Source of the DNA: Corinectria fuckeliana
Lineage: Eukaryota; Ascomycota; Sordariomycetes; Hypocreales; Nectriaceae
Length of the DNA stretch: 64,000 bases
Direction of reading: 5' to 3'
Assembly (NCBI GenBank): GCA_019137255.1
Contig: WPDH01000027.1
Span: 434,001 to 498,000, forward strand
The position numbers were made by a program, and so were the translations under genes. Within the stretch, counting starts at the first letter, position 1; each line of letters starts with the position of its first letter. Positions 1 through 12,649 of this stretch are shown here, one piece after another. The notes beneath the pieces are model-generated. The model was not told the DNA's origin, made no database searches, and saw only the letters and a program-made list of their open reading frames with translations.

Positions 1-2785
1 GCCGCTCTCTTGCCTCAGAAAACCGGAGTCAGTTACATGAAAAGTCGTTCGTTCAAGGGTGGTGCTGGTGGCGCTTCTGCCAATCGCAAAGACGCTACTG
101 TCTTTAAGAATGACGATGAGAAGTTCGGATATAGGTCAAGCGCTCGTCGCAGAGTTGGCAACAACTCTCCCCGGCCCGATTCTCCCTCGTCGGTAGCGTC
201 GAACGACGATTTGACCCTGGATCAGTTAAGGAAGAAGATTAAGGAGAAGGAGGTCTTGCTAGATGCCATGGACTTCGCTGATGAGAAGAACCACGAGGAA
301 GACGACATCCTGGACAGACGAGACCGGCGGGAGGCTGAAGAGCTGTACCGCCGTATTCGCCGCGCTCAAGAGGCCATCGACGCCCATCCTGATGCCGCCT
401 TGATCACTGGAGATTCTGATGCTGAAAGGAGGACTCTCAAGCGCCAGCTACAGAAGCTCACGGACAAGGTCCCTGAGCTCGCCTCCCAGGTGCGAAAGAC
501 TGAGAGAGCTATCATGGAGGCTAGACTCGAACTATTCCGCCTCAAGGATGCCAAGGCTCACCCTGGCAGCGGCACTCCCATTGTCGGAACTGGGCCAGGA
601 GGCGCAGTTACTGAATCGGATCGTCTCAAAGCCCGAGCAAAGGCAATGATGCAGCAGCGAACCGCCGCCCTAACTGGAAAGAAGATTGACGTTGGCACTG
701 AAGATGCCGATGCACCCAGGCGACTAGAGGAAGAGAGTATCAAGGTCAGGAACGAGAAGGAGAGCAACGAGCGCATGGTGCAGGACGTAGAAGAGAGTGT
801 CCGAGACTTCTCTCGAGGCATCGAGGACAGCCTCAAGGAGGGTGCGACAGACAGCACCAATGAGCACGAGAAGCGCCGTTGGGAGGACGCACTAGGAGTG
901 GAAGATGAGGTCCGAGACTTCATCTTCGAACTTCAGCGCGAAAGCCGAGCCGCTCGAGTCCGCGCTCAGGACAAACGGCCCGCACGGCACTCGGCCGCTG
1001 CAGAGGAGATTCGCTCGGAACGGGTCGCCAGCCCTCGAGTCGGGAGCCCTGTATCGACTACTCGTACTGCAACGCCACCGGTTGCGGGTGGTTCTTACGC
1101 CTCATATAAGACCCCCGAGGATCGAGCCGCATTCATCAAGCAGCAAGCCGAGCAGCGCATGGCTGAGCGTCTCGCTGCTCTGGGAATCAAGGCTCCCTCG
1201 AAGCCTGGCGAGAGCGCCGCTCAGCGCATGGAGCGCGAGCGGGCCGAGAGGGCTGCCAAGCTGCGCCAGGCCGAGGCGGACGATGCCCGTAGGGAAGCTG
1301 AGCGGCAAGCTCGCCTCGCGGAGGAGCAGGGCGTGCCACCACCTGCCCCTGAGCCATCCAAGACGGAGGCCAAGAAACCCCCGCCTCCACCCACTAGGCA
1401 TCGGGGCAAAAATGATGCTGCCGATGCTGCCGATGCTGCGAAGAAGGCCGAAGAGGAGCAAGCTGCCAGGCAAGCTGAGGGAGAGCGACTTACCCATCAA
1501 CATGAGCAACAACAGCGAGAGACTCAGGCAATGGAGTAAGTACCAATGTCTATTTAGCAACGTGCAATAGCTAACAGTTCTACGAAGGGAGTCCGCCAGG
1601 GAACAGGAGGACGACCTTGTCAAGGAGCGCGCAGCGGCCGACGCTCGTCTGAAGGCTCTAGAAGAGCAGGTAAAGCAGGGCAAGCTTAGAAAGGAGGAGG
1701 AGAAGAAGCGAAAGAAGGCAGCTCTAGCCGAGGCTAAGGACAAGGAGGCCAAGTTGGCTGCGCGACGAGCCGAGATCGAGGCGGCGCGGCAGCGTGAGCT
1801 TGAGCTCCAACGCCAACTCGAGGCCATGGACGACGACAGCTCTTCGTCGGATGACGACGAAGGCCCTCAACAAGTCACACCCCAGGCGTCAACCCCGACG
1901 CTTGGTGGTAGCCAGGTTGGTAGCCAAGAGCTGGAAAGGTCAGCGCTGGCTCCGCCAATCCCTGCGGTCGTGACCTCGCCGCCTGCCGAGACGGAGAGCA
2001 AGAACCCATTCTTCCGAATGATGACTCAATCTTCTGAGAGTTCGTCGGGTACTCCTGCTGCGGCTCCCCCGGGGCCTCCAGCGCCAGCCCCGCCGGTTCC
2101 CCCTGTTACTGCTGCTCCCGCTACTCCTACTCCTGCTGCTCCTGCTGCCCCTCCGCCGGATGTATCTACGAACCCTTTCCATCGCATCGCTCAGGAGAAC
2201 AAGGCTCCGGCTACTCCGGCTGCCCCGACGGGTCCGGTCTCTCGCCGTCGTGTTTCCGATGACTGGGGCTCTGATAAGGATTCTGAGGACGAGGAGTCTG
2301 ATGATGAACGACCCGGAGGTGGTAACGCGGCCCAGCTGGCATCTATCCTGTTTGGCACCATGGCGCCCCCTCGGCCGCTGTCTGCTGCCGGCCGGGACTC
2401 AACTCCCGCCAGCCCGGCGCCCGCAAGCACCGATTCTCCCATCGCTCCTCCTCCTCCGCCGCCGATGCCGGGCAGCGAGGCGCCTGCAGCGCCGCCTCCA
2501 CCTCCCCCGATGCCAGGATCCGGTGCACCCGCGGCACCTCCTCCTCCTCCCCCGATGCCGTCAACCGGAGCTCCCCCGCCTCCGCCTCCCCCAATGCTCG
2601 GTGCAGGTGGCCCTCCTCCTCCTCCTCCTCCTCCTCCTCCCCCTCCCGGTGATGCCTCAACAGCCCCGGTCGCCGGTGGCCGTCCCTCCGGCTTCTTGAG
2701 CGAGATTCAGCTAGGCAGATCGCTCAAGAAGACGAGCACTAAGGACAAGAGTGGTGCAGCTGTCACGGGCCGCGTTTTGGATTAA
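1..2785 (+). CDS. PAN1: Actin cytoskeleton-regulatory complex protein PAN1, 3' part
   Basis: The coding sequence is open at the left edge in frame 1; exons are <1..1535 and 1588..2785, giving 910 C-terminal residues. The 52-nt intron has GTAAGT at 1536, CTAAC at 1571 and AG at 1587. PAN1 is the Eps15-like endocytic scaffold that activates Arp2/3 at cortical actin patches. The EH domains expected at the N terminus lie outside the window. Seen here are a long charged, Glu/Arg/Lys-rich coiled-coil region with many AAER/AEER-type stretches, NPF-like tripeptides (NPFFR, NPFHR) at about 2005 and 2170, an acidic DDDSSSSDDDE patch, a proline-rich tract with repeated PPPPPPMPG units (2440-2660), and a C-terminal WH2 motif (FLSEIQLGRSLKKT, about 2690-2735) that binds actin monomers. 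Domain order matches the C-terminal half of the family. I am confident of the identity. Confidence 0.93.
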
Positions 2786-4232
2786 ATGTTTTTGCGTGCG
2801 CGAGCTCGGGCTCACTAGGAATTACGGAGGCGAGGCTGAGAGAGGGAGGGAGATATTTGGTGCGTAGAGTTTAGTGGTGAGGCTGGAACGTGGTCGATTG
2901 CGTTGCCAGCAGTTTGATATGTACTTGTGATCATTTATCTACCCTGCGTAATTGTACTTACTACGAACAGTTGTTGGTTCTCTGCCTACAGTCTAGGTAT
3001 TTGGTACGTAGTTCTTGTGCCAATGATAGTAGAGCGTTCCAGCTGGGTACTAAGTACTCCTCTGATGTGGTCTCAGACCACTCCTTCAGAACGGGTATCT
3101 AGAGTCGACAGATGGAACACTTGAATGCGGAGTACAAAGTACAGAGTATTCATACATAGACCCATGAATAGAGGTGGTTGGGCAGTTAATTGCCGTAGCA
3201 CGGAGTAGCCCGATGTACGAATATGCAACAGTGGGCGCACAGCACACTTTAGATGAAACAAGAGTCGGCTGCTTCGTACATGATGGTCGAGAGCACGGAT
3301 CGCAGCGTACCTGGGACCGATGTCACCAGCCACGTCTGTCCTAAGTAGCTAGCCTAGGTATGAAGTAGAAGCTGGGAGTGGAACGGCTTTTTTTGGTGTA
3401 AGTCTTCGGATACCACGGGGGCGTCCGATATACCTAGTTCGCATGGGGCAAAGAGAAAAAAAGACCGGGTCTGCGAATGCGGGAATGGGAACAGGGAGGC
3501 TCGATGAAGAGATGCTCAGATCAGATGTGGCCAAGCAATGCAGACAAGAAAGAGCTTTACGAAGTAGCTTAGATAGGGAGCAAACCACGAATGGAGTCTA
3601 GGCTATGGAGCTAGATGTGTTGTCACGTCCGTGAATCTCCCAAACCCGGTTCCGGAAGATTGGCGTCTCATGCGGCGATCGGCATATTACTACGTAGGTA
3701 GTACTTCGTACATCCAAAAGTCGGGCTCAAATACTTCCCTTGATGCTTGGAACCCGGGTAGGGCCCAGACCAAGTTGCAAAGGGCCAGAACGAGAGGCCC
3801 GCGGCCGTGAACAAATTGAAGGCGAAAGACCGACGGGCGAATGGTTTTGCGGAGCGTGGTCAAGAGTGGACACGAGTTTGATTGGCGATGGAGACACGCG
3901 GGACGCCGGCGAGACGACGCGGGTTGGGGATTGGATCTTGGGGAACGAGGGAGAGGCATGATGAGCCTTTGAGGGAGGCGTGGCGTAGACTAAGTGTTAG
4001 GGGCCTGATAATTAGACCTGATAATAGATCAGCCCGTGACTTCGTTTGTTCGCTAATAAGACGGGTCTTTTGCATGGCCTGGTGGCCCCAAGGGCATTGG
4101 CCGTGCCATGATGTCACGGCCATCGGCGCCGGGCGGGTGTGGAACATTTCCACGTTTGGCATTTTATAGTGCCACTCACTAGACTAAATGGATGATTCAC
4201 GGAAGCAAGCCGGATGACTGAAGAATCGCGGT

Positions 4233-4259
4233 GAGAGGCAGAGAGGCAGAGAGGCAGAG
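4233..4259. repeat. Octanucleotide repeat (GAGAGGCA)3
   Basis: Three tandem copies of the 8-nt unit GAGAGGCA in non-coding DNA. Confidence 0.9.
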
Positions 4260-5151
4260 TCGACATGGCCACGGCCACGACTGCAATACGGGCCGCGGCC
4301 ATGGTCAGGTGTGGGCGGTCGCGTTTCCCATGACCTTTGATCCATTCCTCGAGGGATATCCGGCCGAGGAAGACAGTGGCATGTCTAAGAGGGAATGGAG
4401 AGTGGTGTGTCAAAGATGTCACGCCGAGACATATCTGGCTTGGGTCCTCTGCACCTACAGGGAGAGGGTCAAGCTGGTGTGTGCTCCTAGACTACAATCT
4501 AGTATGTACGAAGTATAGGATAGTGTTTGCAGCGGAAGGGTGCAGGACGGATGGATGAACGCACAAGGTTTCGACGGCAAGGCACAGCTCGGGGGCAGCT
4601 TCGAACAGATGTTGGTAGTGTTCCGAGCATGGAGGAGATAATCATGATGACGGTTGACGAGGGCTCCTTTCCATAATACATGGCATGAGTTTTTGGCTCC
4701 TGGCGAGCCAACCGTCTAGCTTACATCTTCCAGTTCCCCAGCCTCGTGCTGGCGATGGATGGGATCAACTAATACTAAGACCACCTCGGGAGATATCCAC
4801 GTGATGCTCCCTTCCCCGACCATGGCTCCGAGGTTAGTGAGACTAGGGAAGAAACAGAGCTAGAACAGGGAAATACTCAAAGGCGGCCGGCTGGCCTTCG
4901 AGACGTTTCGTCGTCATTGACGTCCGAAAACGGTTCGCCGCCCGGACCCGGCGGGGGGCTGAGTTATATAGGTAAGTTAGATAGTGAAGTCTTTGTGAAT
5001 CATGCTGGGGATACGTTGTGTTCGTCGTGCTATGCATAACAAGTACGGTATTTGGCCGAGTTCACGGCTCTACTTGTAGAATTGGAGGCTCAGTAGATAG
5101 GCAGTGGACTGGAGAAGTAACTGATCTAGACAATTGTCTATGGTCTACCCT

Positions 5152-5183
5152 CTTCCGCTTCCGCTTCCACTTCCACTTCCACT
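5152..5183. repeat. Hexanucleotide repeat CTTCCR
   Basis: Five tandem units: CTTCCG twice followed by CTTCCA three times. Non-coding. Confidence 0.9.
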
Positions 5184-6410
5184 CCGAGTCTCCTCGCAGG
5201 GAGAGGGAATCCAACTACCTTAATTGGCCGGCGAAGGTGCCGGAACTCGCCCCACCTCCCCACCTACCTAAAGAGGTATTTCTCCACAGAGTCCACTCAG
5301 AGCCTAGAGTCCTCCCCCCAACTGCCACTCATTAAACCCTGCAGCGTTAAGACGTGAGGCTCGCTACTTCTGTTTCTATTTACGATGCAATCAAGCTCCC
5401 TGCTTGAGGAAGCAATCTCGGCTTGGGACGGGGACCATGCCAGTCAATCCTTGGGCAAACGCAGGGGAACATGGCATAAAGATTAGGGTTTCGGCGGCGG
5501 TGAGGGGAATACCCCAGTCTATAATAGTACAGTACGTAGAATGCACATAGTATGAATGAAATCCTTTGAAGGCCCGTAGACGGATGACAGCATAAAGTGA
5601 GTTAATAATACAAGTCAGAATGACGCCAACGACGATAACCTGCTTTCACCAGGCAAATGTGGATCCTCCGTTCATAACGCCGGGGCGCCAGCCGACGGTT
5701 GCAGCGTCGAGTTCAGCTCCGTCCAGCGTCAGACCCTAGACGGCCGCGGGCCATGATTGGCCACGACGCGTCGCAACCCAATCCAAAACAACAAGGGGGA
5801 GAACGCGTCGGGTGCGACTCCAAAGCGCGTCCACCCACACCCCCTCCGAACAGCGAACGGGCCGGTTCTGGCCGCGACCACCGGCGGCCTTTCAGCTCAG
5901 CAGCAGCCAGAAAAACCACAATTGTGCTTCACACGGGCTTTACAAAGTACGCGGAGGCTCGTACGGCCTTCGCTCTCCCCGCGGAGACCCTTTTTTCACA
6001 AGGGAGAAGGGAGGATGAGGGGCCAATGGCGGCTGGCGCAAAGACCCTCGCCTGCGACCCGAGGGGGGTTTAATGGGTGAGTGACCACCCAGGCCGCAAG
6101 TGCGAGACGGAGGGAGAGAATAACCACTAATAAACCTACGTGCGAAGTAGAGAAAGACATTGGGAGGAGAGACGACTTGACGGCGTGTTGCAAGTTGCGC
6201 TAGACACAAGTGACACGCAGCACGTTCTAACAGTCCGGAACAGCATACGTTCATACTAGCCGAGAGAGATCCAGCAAGCAAAGGACGGTCCGTATCCGAG
6301 ACTGGGTTTGGCGTGAACATTTTGTGGCTGGCTACTTAAAACAGATGCGCCTCTCTCTTCAACCAGTTTTGGCATCTGCGATACGGACGGAGGCTTGCAT
6401 CGGGCGCAAA

Positions 6411-6434
6411 GTGTGTGTGTGTGTGTGTGTGTGT
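6411..6434. repeat. (GT)12 microsatellite
   Basis: Perfect GT dinucleotide run in non-coding DNA. Confidence 0.95.
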
Positions 6435-6637
6435 CCACCGATCTGATTCATTCGTGATCCATCAGAGACAAAAAGGTTAGCCTGGTCGATCTGGTGAGCG
6501 AACTATCGACTGCTCGACGACGAAGCTCCACGCGAGTGCTACCGCTGCCATCACCACTGCCAGCCACCACTAACAAGGACATACAGCATGTCACCGGTTG
6601 CACAGCAGGATTTCAGCAGCATCTTCCCTTATGTAAA

Positions 6638-6650
6638 GGGGGGGGGGGGG
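6638..6650. repeat. Poly-G run of 13
   Basis: Uninterrupted guanine tract in intergenic DNA; one of several long G/C homopolymers in this window. Confidence 0.95.
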
Positions 6651-8056
6651 TTTGGTTGGGGAACCAAGGAACCTCGAACCTCGTGGATATCGCATCGAAC
6701 GAGCTCCAGTTTCCGAAGCTGTACGTGGCGTAGCATCACATACAAGTACTTGTATCAGCAAGGCATCAGTCTCTCGCATCAATGTCGCAGCTTGCCTGAC
6801 GCCGGTTCCCGTCGATGGGTCAGCACGACATAGATACCTATAATGCGTACATAGTACATAGCAGTCCAGGCTTCTGGCTCTAGCGCCGCTCTGTTCCTTT
6901 TCCCACGTCTTGGCTTGCGGTAGATAAGTGTGCGTAGATTAGCAGATTGCAACCCTGCTTTGCAAGTTCGGGGGAGCAGCTTGGCTTGTGCAAGGAGAGG
7001 GCAAGAAGATCGAGATCGCCCGCTCCACCACTTAAACTCATACTATGTATGTATGTGCCTCTCCGGGGCCCATTCACATCTGGTCCCAGCATTCTTAGCT
7101 GTGGCCTCTTGGGACTTTGGATCAACCCTCGTCGGTGCAGTGTCCACGCACGCCACGGGGCCCGGCGGCGGTCCCCCACACCCGGGTTGCATTCGAGTCA
7201 CTCCTACGTAAGGTTAAGTAGCTGGGCATCATCCCATCATCATCAGCAGCAGCGGGCAGCAAACGAATGAGAGAAAAGGATAAAGACGGAAGAGGAGAGG
7301 ATAGGGAATAGAGAGAGAGAGAGAGAGGCCCGCGACCATTTTTCCATTCAGGATTGAGTGTCTACAGGCGGGTCGACGTCGACGGACCTACTATGTACAA
7401 ATGAACCAACTTATCAACCTGCACGGCTGAGTCTTTCCATGGCTGGCTGAGATGGGTGCATAAACGCAGGGCTCCTTGCAACACGCAACAAGTTGAGCAG
7501 CGATCCCTGCTTCTGGGGAGGGGAGGGGGGGCTGCCCTTGCGCCTCTAGCTTGATAAACTGCAATTCACTGCATTGACTGCTGCTCAGTGTGGGATGGTG
7601 TTCGCTCTCTGCCTATCAGACTATCCTGTCCATGAACAGACGCTCGCTCTCGTTTCCCTTTGGTCAGTTTCCCCTTTGGTCCCCCATTCCGAAACCCCCG
7701 CTCTTCCTTTTTTTGTTGTCACCCACCAATCGTCTTTCGCCTTTGTCTCCTGCGTTCTCCTCCGTCTACCCAGCGCCAGCGACAGCGACACGCCCCACGC
7801 TCTCTGGAAGCGACACGCCCCCACCTCACGTCCACGTTCACGTTCACGCTCTCTCGCATTCACATCGATTGACCAACTGCCTGCCCTCTTCCTACTGCAA
7901 CTCGTTTCGTCCATGGCCTACCTACCTACCTAGTTGACGTGATCCCTGCCACGCCTTGTTCACTCAGCCAAGAGAAAAAGAAAAAAAGCCAGTCATCGCG
8001 AAGTCCACTCAAATCCACGCCCACACACACATAACTAGTCCTCTTCACACGTCACG

Positions 8057-8057
<1 letters not shown>

Positions 8058-8102
<45 letters not shown>
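8058..8102. repeat. (CA)n microsatellite
   Basis: About 22 CA units, the longest dinucleotide repeat in the window, upstream of the forkhead gene leader. Confidence 0.95.
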
Positions 8103-8104
<2 letters not shown>

Positions 8105-8260
8105 CACCTCATACACCTCACGCACAACGCACCCCGGTCTCTCGTGTCAGCCTGGACGCCTCCCACCCAATCCCTGGCGCGCCCACCCTCGAATCCTTCA
8201 CCCTCGTCCTCCCTGCGGACCGGGGGAGGGGGCTCCACTCGGCCTTTTCACGCTGAGGTT

Positions 8261-8297
8261 GACGACGACGACGACGCTGGCTGGCTGGCTGGCTGGC
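8261..8297. repeat. (GAC)5 followed by (CTGG)5
   Basis: Adjacent tri- and tetranucleotide tandem repeats in the region upstream of the forkhead gene. Confidence 0.9.
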
Positions 8298-9197
8298 TTT
8301 CTTCCTGCGCTGGCCCCGACCTTGGGCCTTGGCTGAACCACCTTCAGATCACCGCCTGTCTAATCATCAGACGGGCCCCGGGAGAGAGAGCCAACAGCCC
8401 CCGGAGGGTGTTCGAAGCGCTGGAGAGTGAGCCTGAGCCACATCCCGACAGCCCGATAGCCTGACAGCCCGTCGATTTTCTGTCTCGGTCTGCCTTGTGG
8501 TTCGTCGCTTGGCGCATTTGCACTTCGCCTTAGGTTCTCCGGCATCCCTTCTTGCCTGCTGCCGCGACCCTCCCCTCCCTCCCTCCCTCCCATCTTCCCT
8601 TAACCTTGTTCATTCACCCATCCACCCACCCACCCACACTCACTCAACTCATTCACTACCTCACCACCTCACCACCTAAAGTAGCCTACTACAGTACCCA
8701 GTACTTACTGCTCAACTCTCCCACACCCACTCGCATTGGATCCGTCCACCACGTCTAAGTACTAGACTACCACGTCCCTAATCCATCCTTCTTCCCCTCC
8801 CTCCCTCCCATTCGCGTTACTCCATCTATCTCTCCCTCTCTCTCTACTCTACTCTACTCTTTTACGCCCTCTCCCCCTCGCGCTCGCTCTTGCTCTCCCC
8901 ATATTCATCATCAACACCACCGCTTCCATCCCCGGATTTTTCGTCTTCTTCTTCTTGTCTCTCTCCTCGTCGCCGCGCCTTCTCCGTCTCCCCCTTACTT
9001 ATCCATCCTTTCTACACGTGCACCACGGATATTTCGGCGCGAATTTCCGCCTGTCGTCACCGCCCGAATTGCTTCTGCACGCCTCTCTGACAGCCCCGGC
9101 ATCCACCCTCCGCCCTATTGAACGCCTCTCTAAACAAGTCACGATAGCCCTGTCGAGGCGCCCCACAGGTCATTGACGGATCACTCGCTTCGTCCAG

Positions 9198-9352
9198 GTG
9201 AGCTTTGAGCATTTCCTCCTCTTCCCTTCCTTGCCTTCATGCACCCTCGTCCCATCCCATCCTCGTCTGCCGATGCCTACCCGATCCATCTCGCCCACTC
9301 GACGATATCTCCTCCCCATCCCCGGCTCCGACTGACTGACTCCCTCCCTCAG
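9198..9352 (+). other. Predicted 5'UTR intron of the forkhead gene
   Basis: GTGAGC donor at 9198, CTGACTGAC branch-like sequence near 9331 and a pyrimidine-rich CCCTCAG acceptor ending at 9352. Splicing leaves a 65-nt stretch before the first ATG at 9418. The whole element is inferred from splice signals. Confidence 0.55.
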
Positions 9353-9417
9353 TGACGCCTCGACCATATCCATTGCCGCGCGATCGAGTCGACTTCATCC
9401 GTCTCGACCAGGCCAGC

Positions 9418-11676
9418 ATGGCCCGGAACACGCGTTTTCCGGCCTCGAATGAGCCGCTGCACATCTTCCAAGACGACCTATTCGAGAACGCTGCCCCCAT
9501 GAACAGCCACGCACCCATGCCAGCCGTCACCAAGCCTAACCGCCGCCCCTTAACAAGCTCGAGCTCCAACGTCGTCCTAAACCCGCCCACCGCCTCGCAT
9601 CAGACATACTCTCCTTTCAAGTCGAAGCCAATGTCATCACCTCATTCCGCCCTCGGCTCTGCCCACGGCAGCAAACTGAACATGGTCGCCATGGCTCCTC
9701 CCTCCTGCAAGGGGCACAACACCGACTCTCTACACAAGAAGCCCTACCTCTCCAAGTTCAAGACGGGTTCCCAAAGGCAATCCATAGACGCCAGCTTTGC
9801 ATATGGGAAAGAGAACGTCCACCCCCAAATATTCCCGGCCCCTGCCACCATCAACCTTTCCATCGAAGACTACCACCACAAACCGAACGGCAAGCGAGGC
9901 CTCATGGATGCCGCCCCTATCAAGGACTCGAGACCCTCCAAGAAGATCAAGATCGAGGCCACCGCCATTCCTCACTCCGATTCCTTCCCGACCATTGTAG
10001 ACGACGGCGCCAAACCACCTCATAGCTACGCTCAGCTGATCGGAATGGCCATCCTTCGCTCTCCCATGCATCGCCTTACCCTTGCTCAGATCTACAAGTG
10101 GATTAGCGATCATTACTCCTTCTACAGTCCTACCGATGCCGGCTGGCAAAATAGTATCCGTCACAACCTGAGCCTTCACAAGAACTTCATCAAGATCGAG
10201 CGACCCAAGGACGACCCCGGCAAGGGCAACTACTGGGGCATTGAGCCAGGCACCGAGTCGCAGTTCCTTAAGGAGAAATCCACTCGCAAGTCCGCTCCCA
10301 CCGCCGAGAACCTGCCAGTCATGTCAACCCGTCTCGAGCCCTCTCGCCCTTCTCAACAACACATCCAGGAGCCCACCTTGCCTCCTCCGATGCCCATCAG
10401 CCACGCCGCCCTCCCGCCCCTGCTAACATCACAGGCAACCATGTCGATGCCCGTGGAGCTCTCCTCCGACGCCACCATTCCCATTTCTGATGGCGCCGGC
10501 CCCGAGGACGCTGCTGACAAAGGCGGGGACAACGAAGTTTCGCGGGACTCATCCCTCTACTCACCCCTCCCTGCCACCATGCATTCCTCTCCTCCGGTTT
10601 CTCGCCACATGCATCCCCGAAGCAACACACCTCCTCCCGTCTCACGCAACCCTGCCTCCTCCATCACCCGATCCCACAAGCGCAAGTTTGCTTCAATGGA
10701 CGACAGCGGCTACATTTCTTCTCTCGAGTCATCGGCGATGCGACCGAATCAGAATGCCATTTTGCTGACCTCCGAGGCCGACCGACCCCGAATCAAGCGA
10801 GGACGTGCTGAAGAGGAAATTGCCCGTCTTCGGGGCTCCTCTCCCTTCAGCCCTACCAAGGCCCGGTTTTCCTCCGTCTTTGGCCCAGTGTCTTCGTCTC
10901 CTCTGCGACAGGCCCACGAGAAGCAGATGCTGCCTCCTTTGACCCCAGTCGTCAAGATGAAGCCTCCTGTCCGTCCACCTCCCTCCGTCTCGCCAAACAC
11001 CAACCTTCGCATCCACCGAGACAAGGTCCGCCACATGCTCCAGTCGCCCCTCCGCCGAGTCACTGGTGTAGCAGACGACGCTGCTGTACCTTGGAGCCCT
11101 GCCTTCCATCTCGACGACACGACATACAATTTCGACGAGGTCCTCAACAGTACCGACTTTGACATATTCCAGGATCTCACGGGCATGGATGAGAACGTAT
11201 TTGCTACCACGAGCGCGGCAGACGCTGGCTCTCCAGTAAAGCGTTCGGTGAAGCGCGCTCGCTTCGACAGGTCCTTTTCCACGTCAGCTCTCGGTGAAAT
11301 TACCAACTCCACTATGAAGAAGCCTATTGCTTCGGCGCCCTTGCTCAAGGCTCCGGACACACCGGGCCAGTTCCTCGAGACCCCCAGCAAGGTCTTTGAG
11401 GATCTCGGCTCACCGTCAAAAATGTTCCAGCAATCGCCAATTCGAAACCAATCACCCTCCAAGTACGCCAACCTTTTGGAAATTCCCGCTGATGGCGACT
11501 GGCCAGCCTTAATGATCGATCCCGCCGACTTTATTTCTAATCACAACACGGACGTCTCGGATTTCTCTGGGCTCGATATCCTTCAGGGCTTTGAGAAGAT
11601 TGGATCCGGATCACACAACAAGGGCTCCAAGGGCAACAAGCCTGGCCTAGGCCGAAGCTACTCCACCGCTTTCTAA
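9418..11676 (+). CDS. Forkhead transcription factor, HCM1/Sep1-like (no FHA domain)
   Basis: Single-exon gene of 752 aa. The start is the first ATG after the predicted 5'UTR intron (context GCCAGCATGG); the reading frame is open upstream but without ATG. The fork head DNA-binding domain is at about residues 199-278, with the signatures KPPHSYAQLIGMAI, GWQNSIRHNLSLHKNF and DDPGKGNYWGIEPG. No FHA domain is visible, so it groups with yeast Hcm1 and fission yeast Sep1 rather than Fkh1/2; those proteins drive cell-cycle, spindle and septation genes in the nucleus. The flanks are low-complexity and rich in S/T-P dipeptides (SPTK, TPGQ, SPSK), compatible with CDK control. Basic patches KKIKIE and KRKF may be nuclear localisation signals. 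The forkhead assignment is certain; the subfamily is inferred. Confidence 0.9.
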   Translation: MARNTRFPASNEPLHIFQDDLFENAAPMNSHAPMPAVTKPNRRPLTSSSSNVVLNPPTASHQTYSPFKSKPMSSPHSALGSAHGSKLNMVAMAPPSCKGHNTDSLHKKPYLSKFKTGSQRQSIDASFAYGKENVHPQIFPAPATINLSIEDYHHKPNGKRGLMDAAPIKDSRPSKKIKIEATAIPHSDSFPTIVDDGAKPPHSYAQLIGMAILRSPMHRLTLAQIYKWISDHYSFYSPTDAGWQNSIRHNLSLHKNFIKIERPKDDPGKGNYWGIEPGTESQFLKEKSTRKSAPTAENLPVMSTRLEPSRPSQQHIQEPTLPPPMPISHAALPPLLTSQATMSMPVELSSDATIPISDGAGPEDAADKGGDNEVSRDSSLYSPLPATMHSSPPVSRHMHPRSNTPPPVSRNPASSITRSHKRKFASMDDSGYISSLESSAMRPNQNAILLTSEADRPRIKRGRAEEEIARLRGSSPFSPTKARFSSVFGPVSSSPLRQAHEKQMLPPLTPVVKMKPPVRPPPSVSPNTNLRIHRDKVRHMLQSPLRRVTGVADDAAVPWSPAFHLDDTTYNFDEVLNSTDFDIFQDLTGMDENVFATTSAADAGSPVKRSVKRARFDRSFSTSALGEITNSTMKKPIASAPLLKAPDTPGQFLETPSKVFEDLGSPSKMFQQSPIRNQSPSKYANLLEIPADGDWPALMIDPADFISNHNTDVSDFSGLDILQGFEKIGSGSHNKGSKGNKPGLGRSYSTAF

Positions 11677-12649
11677 GCGGGATCGTGTCGGGGGCTACGT
11701 ACGAAGCATAATGATGAATATTAATGACCTGACGAAGAACAAAAACACAACACTTGGTTGGGATACGGCCGTGTCTGGCTGCCTCGTGGCGAGTAGGCGT
11801 TGGGCTTGTCCCCTTTGGACTAGAACAAAGAGGCTCGGGTGGATAGCCGTGCCCTCCGATAGCTTCGCGGCTGGCTATTGACGATAACGATGATTTCGGG
11901 CACACGAGCTCGCAATGCTCGGATTACTGGATGGTCACTTGGGATCAGTGCTTTGTTGCGTTGTGTTTTCTTACTGCATTTTGCATTTTGCTTTGTTTAC
12001 TTTACTGCCCGGAGTTTGGATTTGACCGGGGCGATGGAATGGATTGACTGAGTACTGACTGAGTACGTGTGCGTCTTGTGTACTGACTCGGCTTGGGTCC
12101 TGGAAGGAAGTCTGATTACTAGATAGTCTAGCATGATATGTCTACTGTATTCTGGACTGAAATGACATTGAATTCTATTGTTGTCACTACAAGCTTCTGC
12201 ACCCGTGTCGTCTACTTTAAGAGAGGTACTTTGACTTGGAAACGACTTTGGGCGGATATGACTACTTGTTTTTTCAGGCAGATGGGTTGCATGACATGGT
12301 AAATATTGAGGCACTTGTATTCTGTTGTTTTCATCGAGGACTCGGGCTGGCAATGCTAGCCATAGCTTGGAACACGCACGTCGTAGAATTCTCTTGTATT
12401 TACCAAGTCAGTCTTGTCAACTGGGTATCTATTACTGCCACTCAAAACCCCGACACTAACTCCACCTTCCCCTAAACGCCAATATCACGCCAATTCCCCA
12501 AGCAATATTCTATGTACAGAGCAACGGAGGCTCGTCGTTTATTAGCCCTTTGCCCATGCTCGACCGACCTCTATATATTGAGAGTGGGTGGGTGAAGCGG
12601 AGGGGCGGGTGCTGAACATCCTGACCCAGTGGCACCACTACTCCTACTG
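11677..12649. other. Convergent intergenic region, forkhead gene / ATG101
   Basis: 973 bp between two stop codons facing each other. It should hold both 3'UTRs. It is relatively AT-rich from 11930 to 12470 and I see no gene. Confidence 0.6.

Larger units (their letters stand above)
2786..9197. other. Gene-poor region between PAN1 and the forkhead gene
   Basis: About 6.4 kb in which I see no convincing gene: open frames are short, overlapping and low in complexity. It holds several microsatellites (listed separately), an 8-bp inverted repeat at 4098-4105/4115-4122, two closely spaced GATAAT boxes near 4005-4025, and from about 7700 onward a strongly pyrimidine-rich stretch leading into the forkhead gene, which looks like a long promoter and leader. 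The first few hundred bases should be the PAN1 3'UTR. Confidence 0.6.

Noticed and set aside
1102..1827. Long minus-strand open frame across PAN1
   Set aside because: Antisense of the charged coiled-coil repeat of PAN1; Ser/Leu/Arg-rich artefact that also spans a clear plus-strand intron.
4098..4122. TGGCCGTG/CACGGCCA inverted repeat
   Set aside because: 8-bp arms in GC-rich DNA are expected by chance in 64 kb; no other support.
8890..9176. Short ORFs in the pyrimidine-rich forkhead leader
   Set aside because: Ser/Pro/Leu-rich reading of CT-rich DNA; part of the leader, not protein genes.
10749..11471. 240-codon open frame antisense to the forkhead gene
   Set aside because: It is the complementary shadow of a GC3-rich coding exon; composition is low-complexity and no family is seen.
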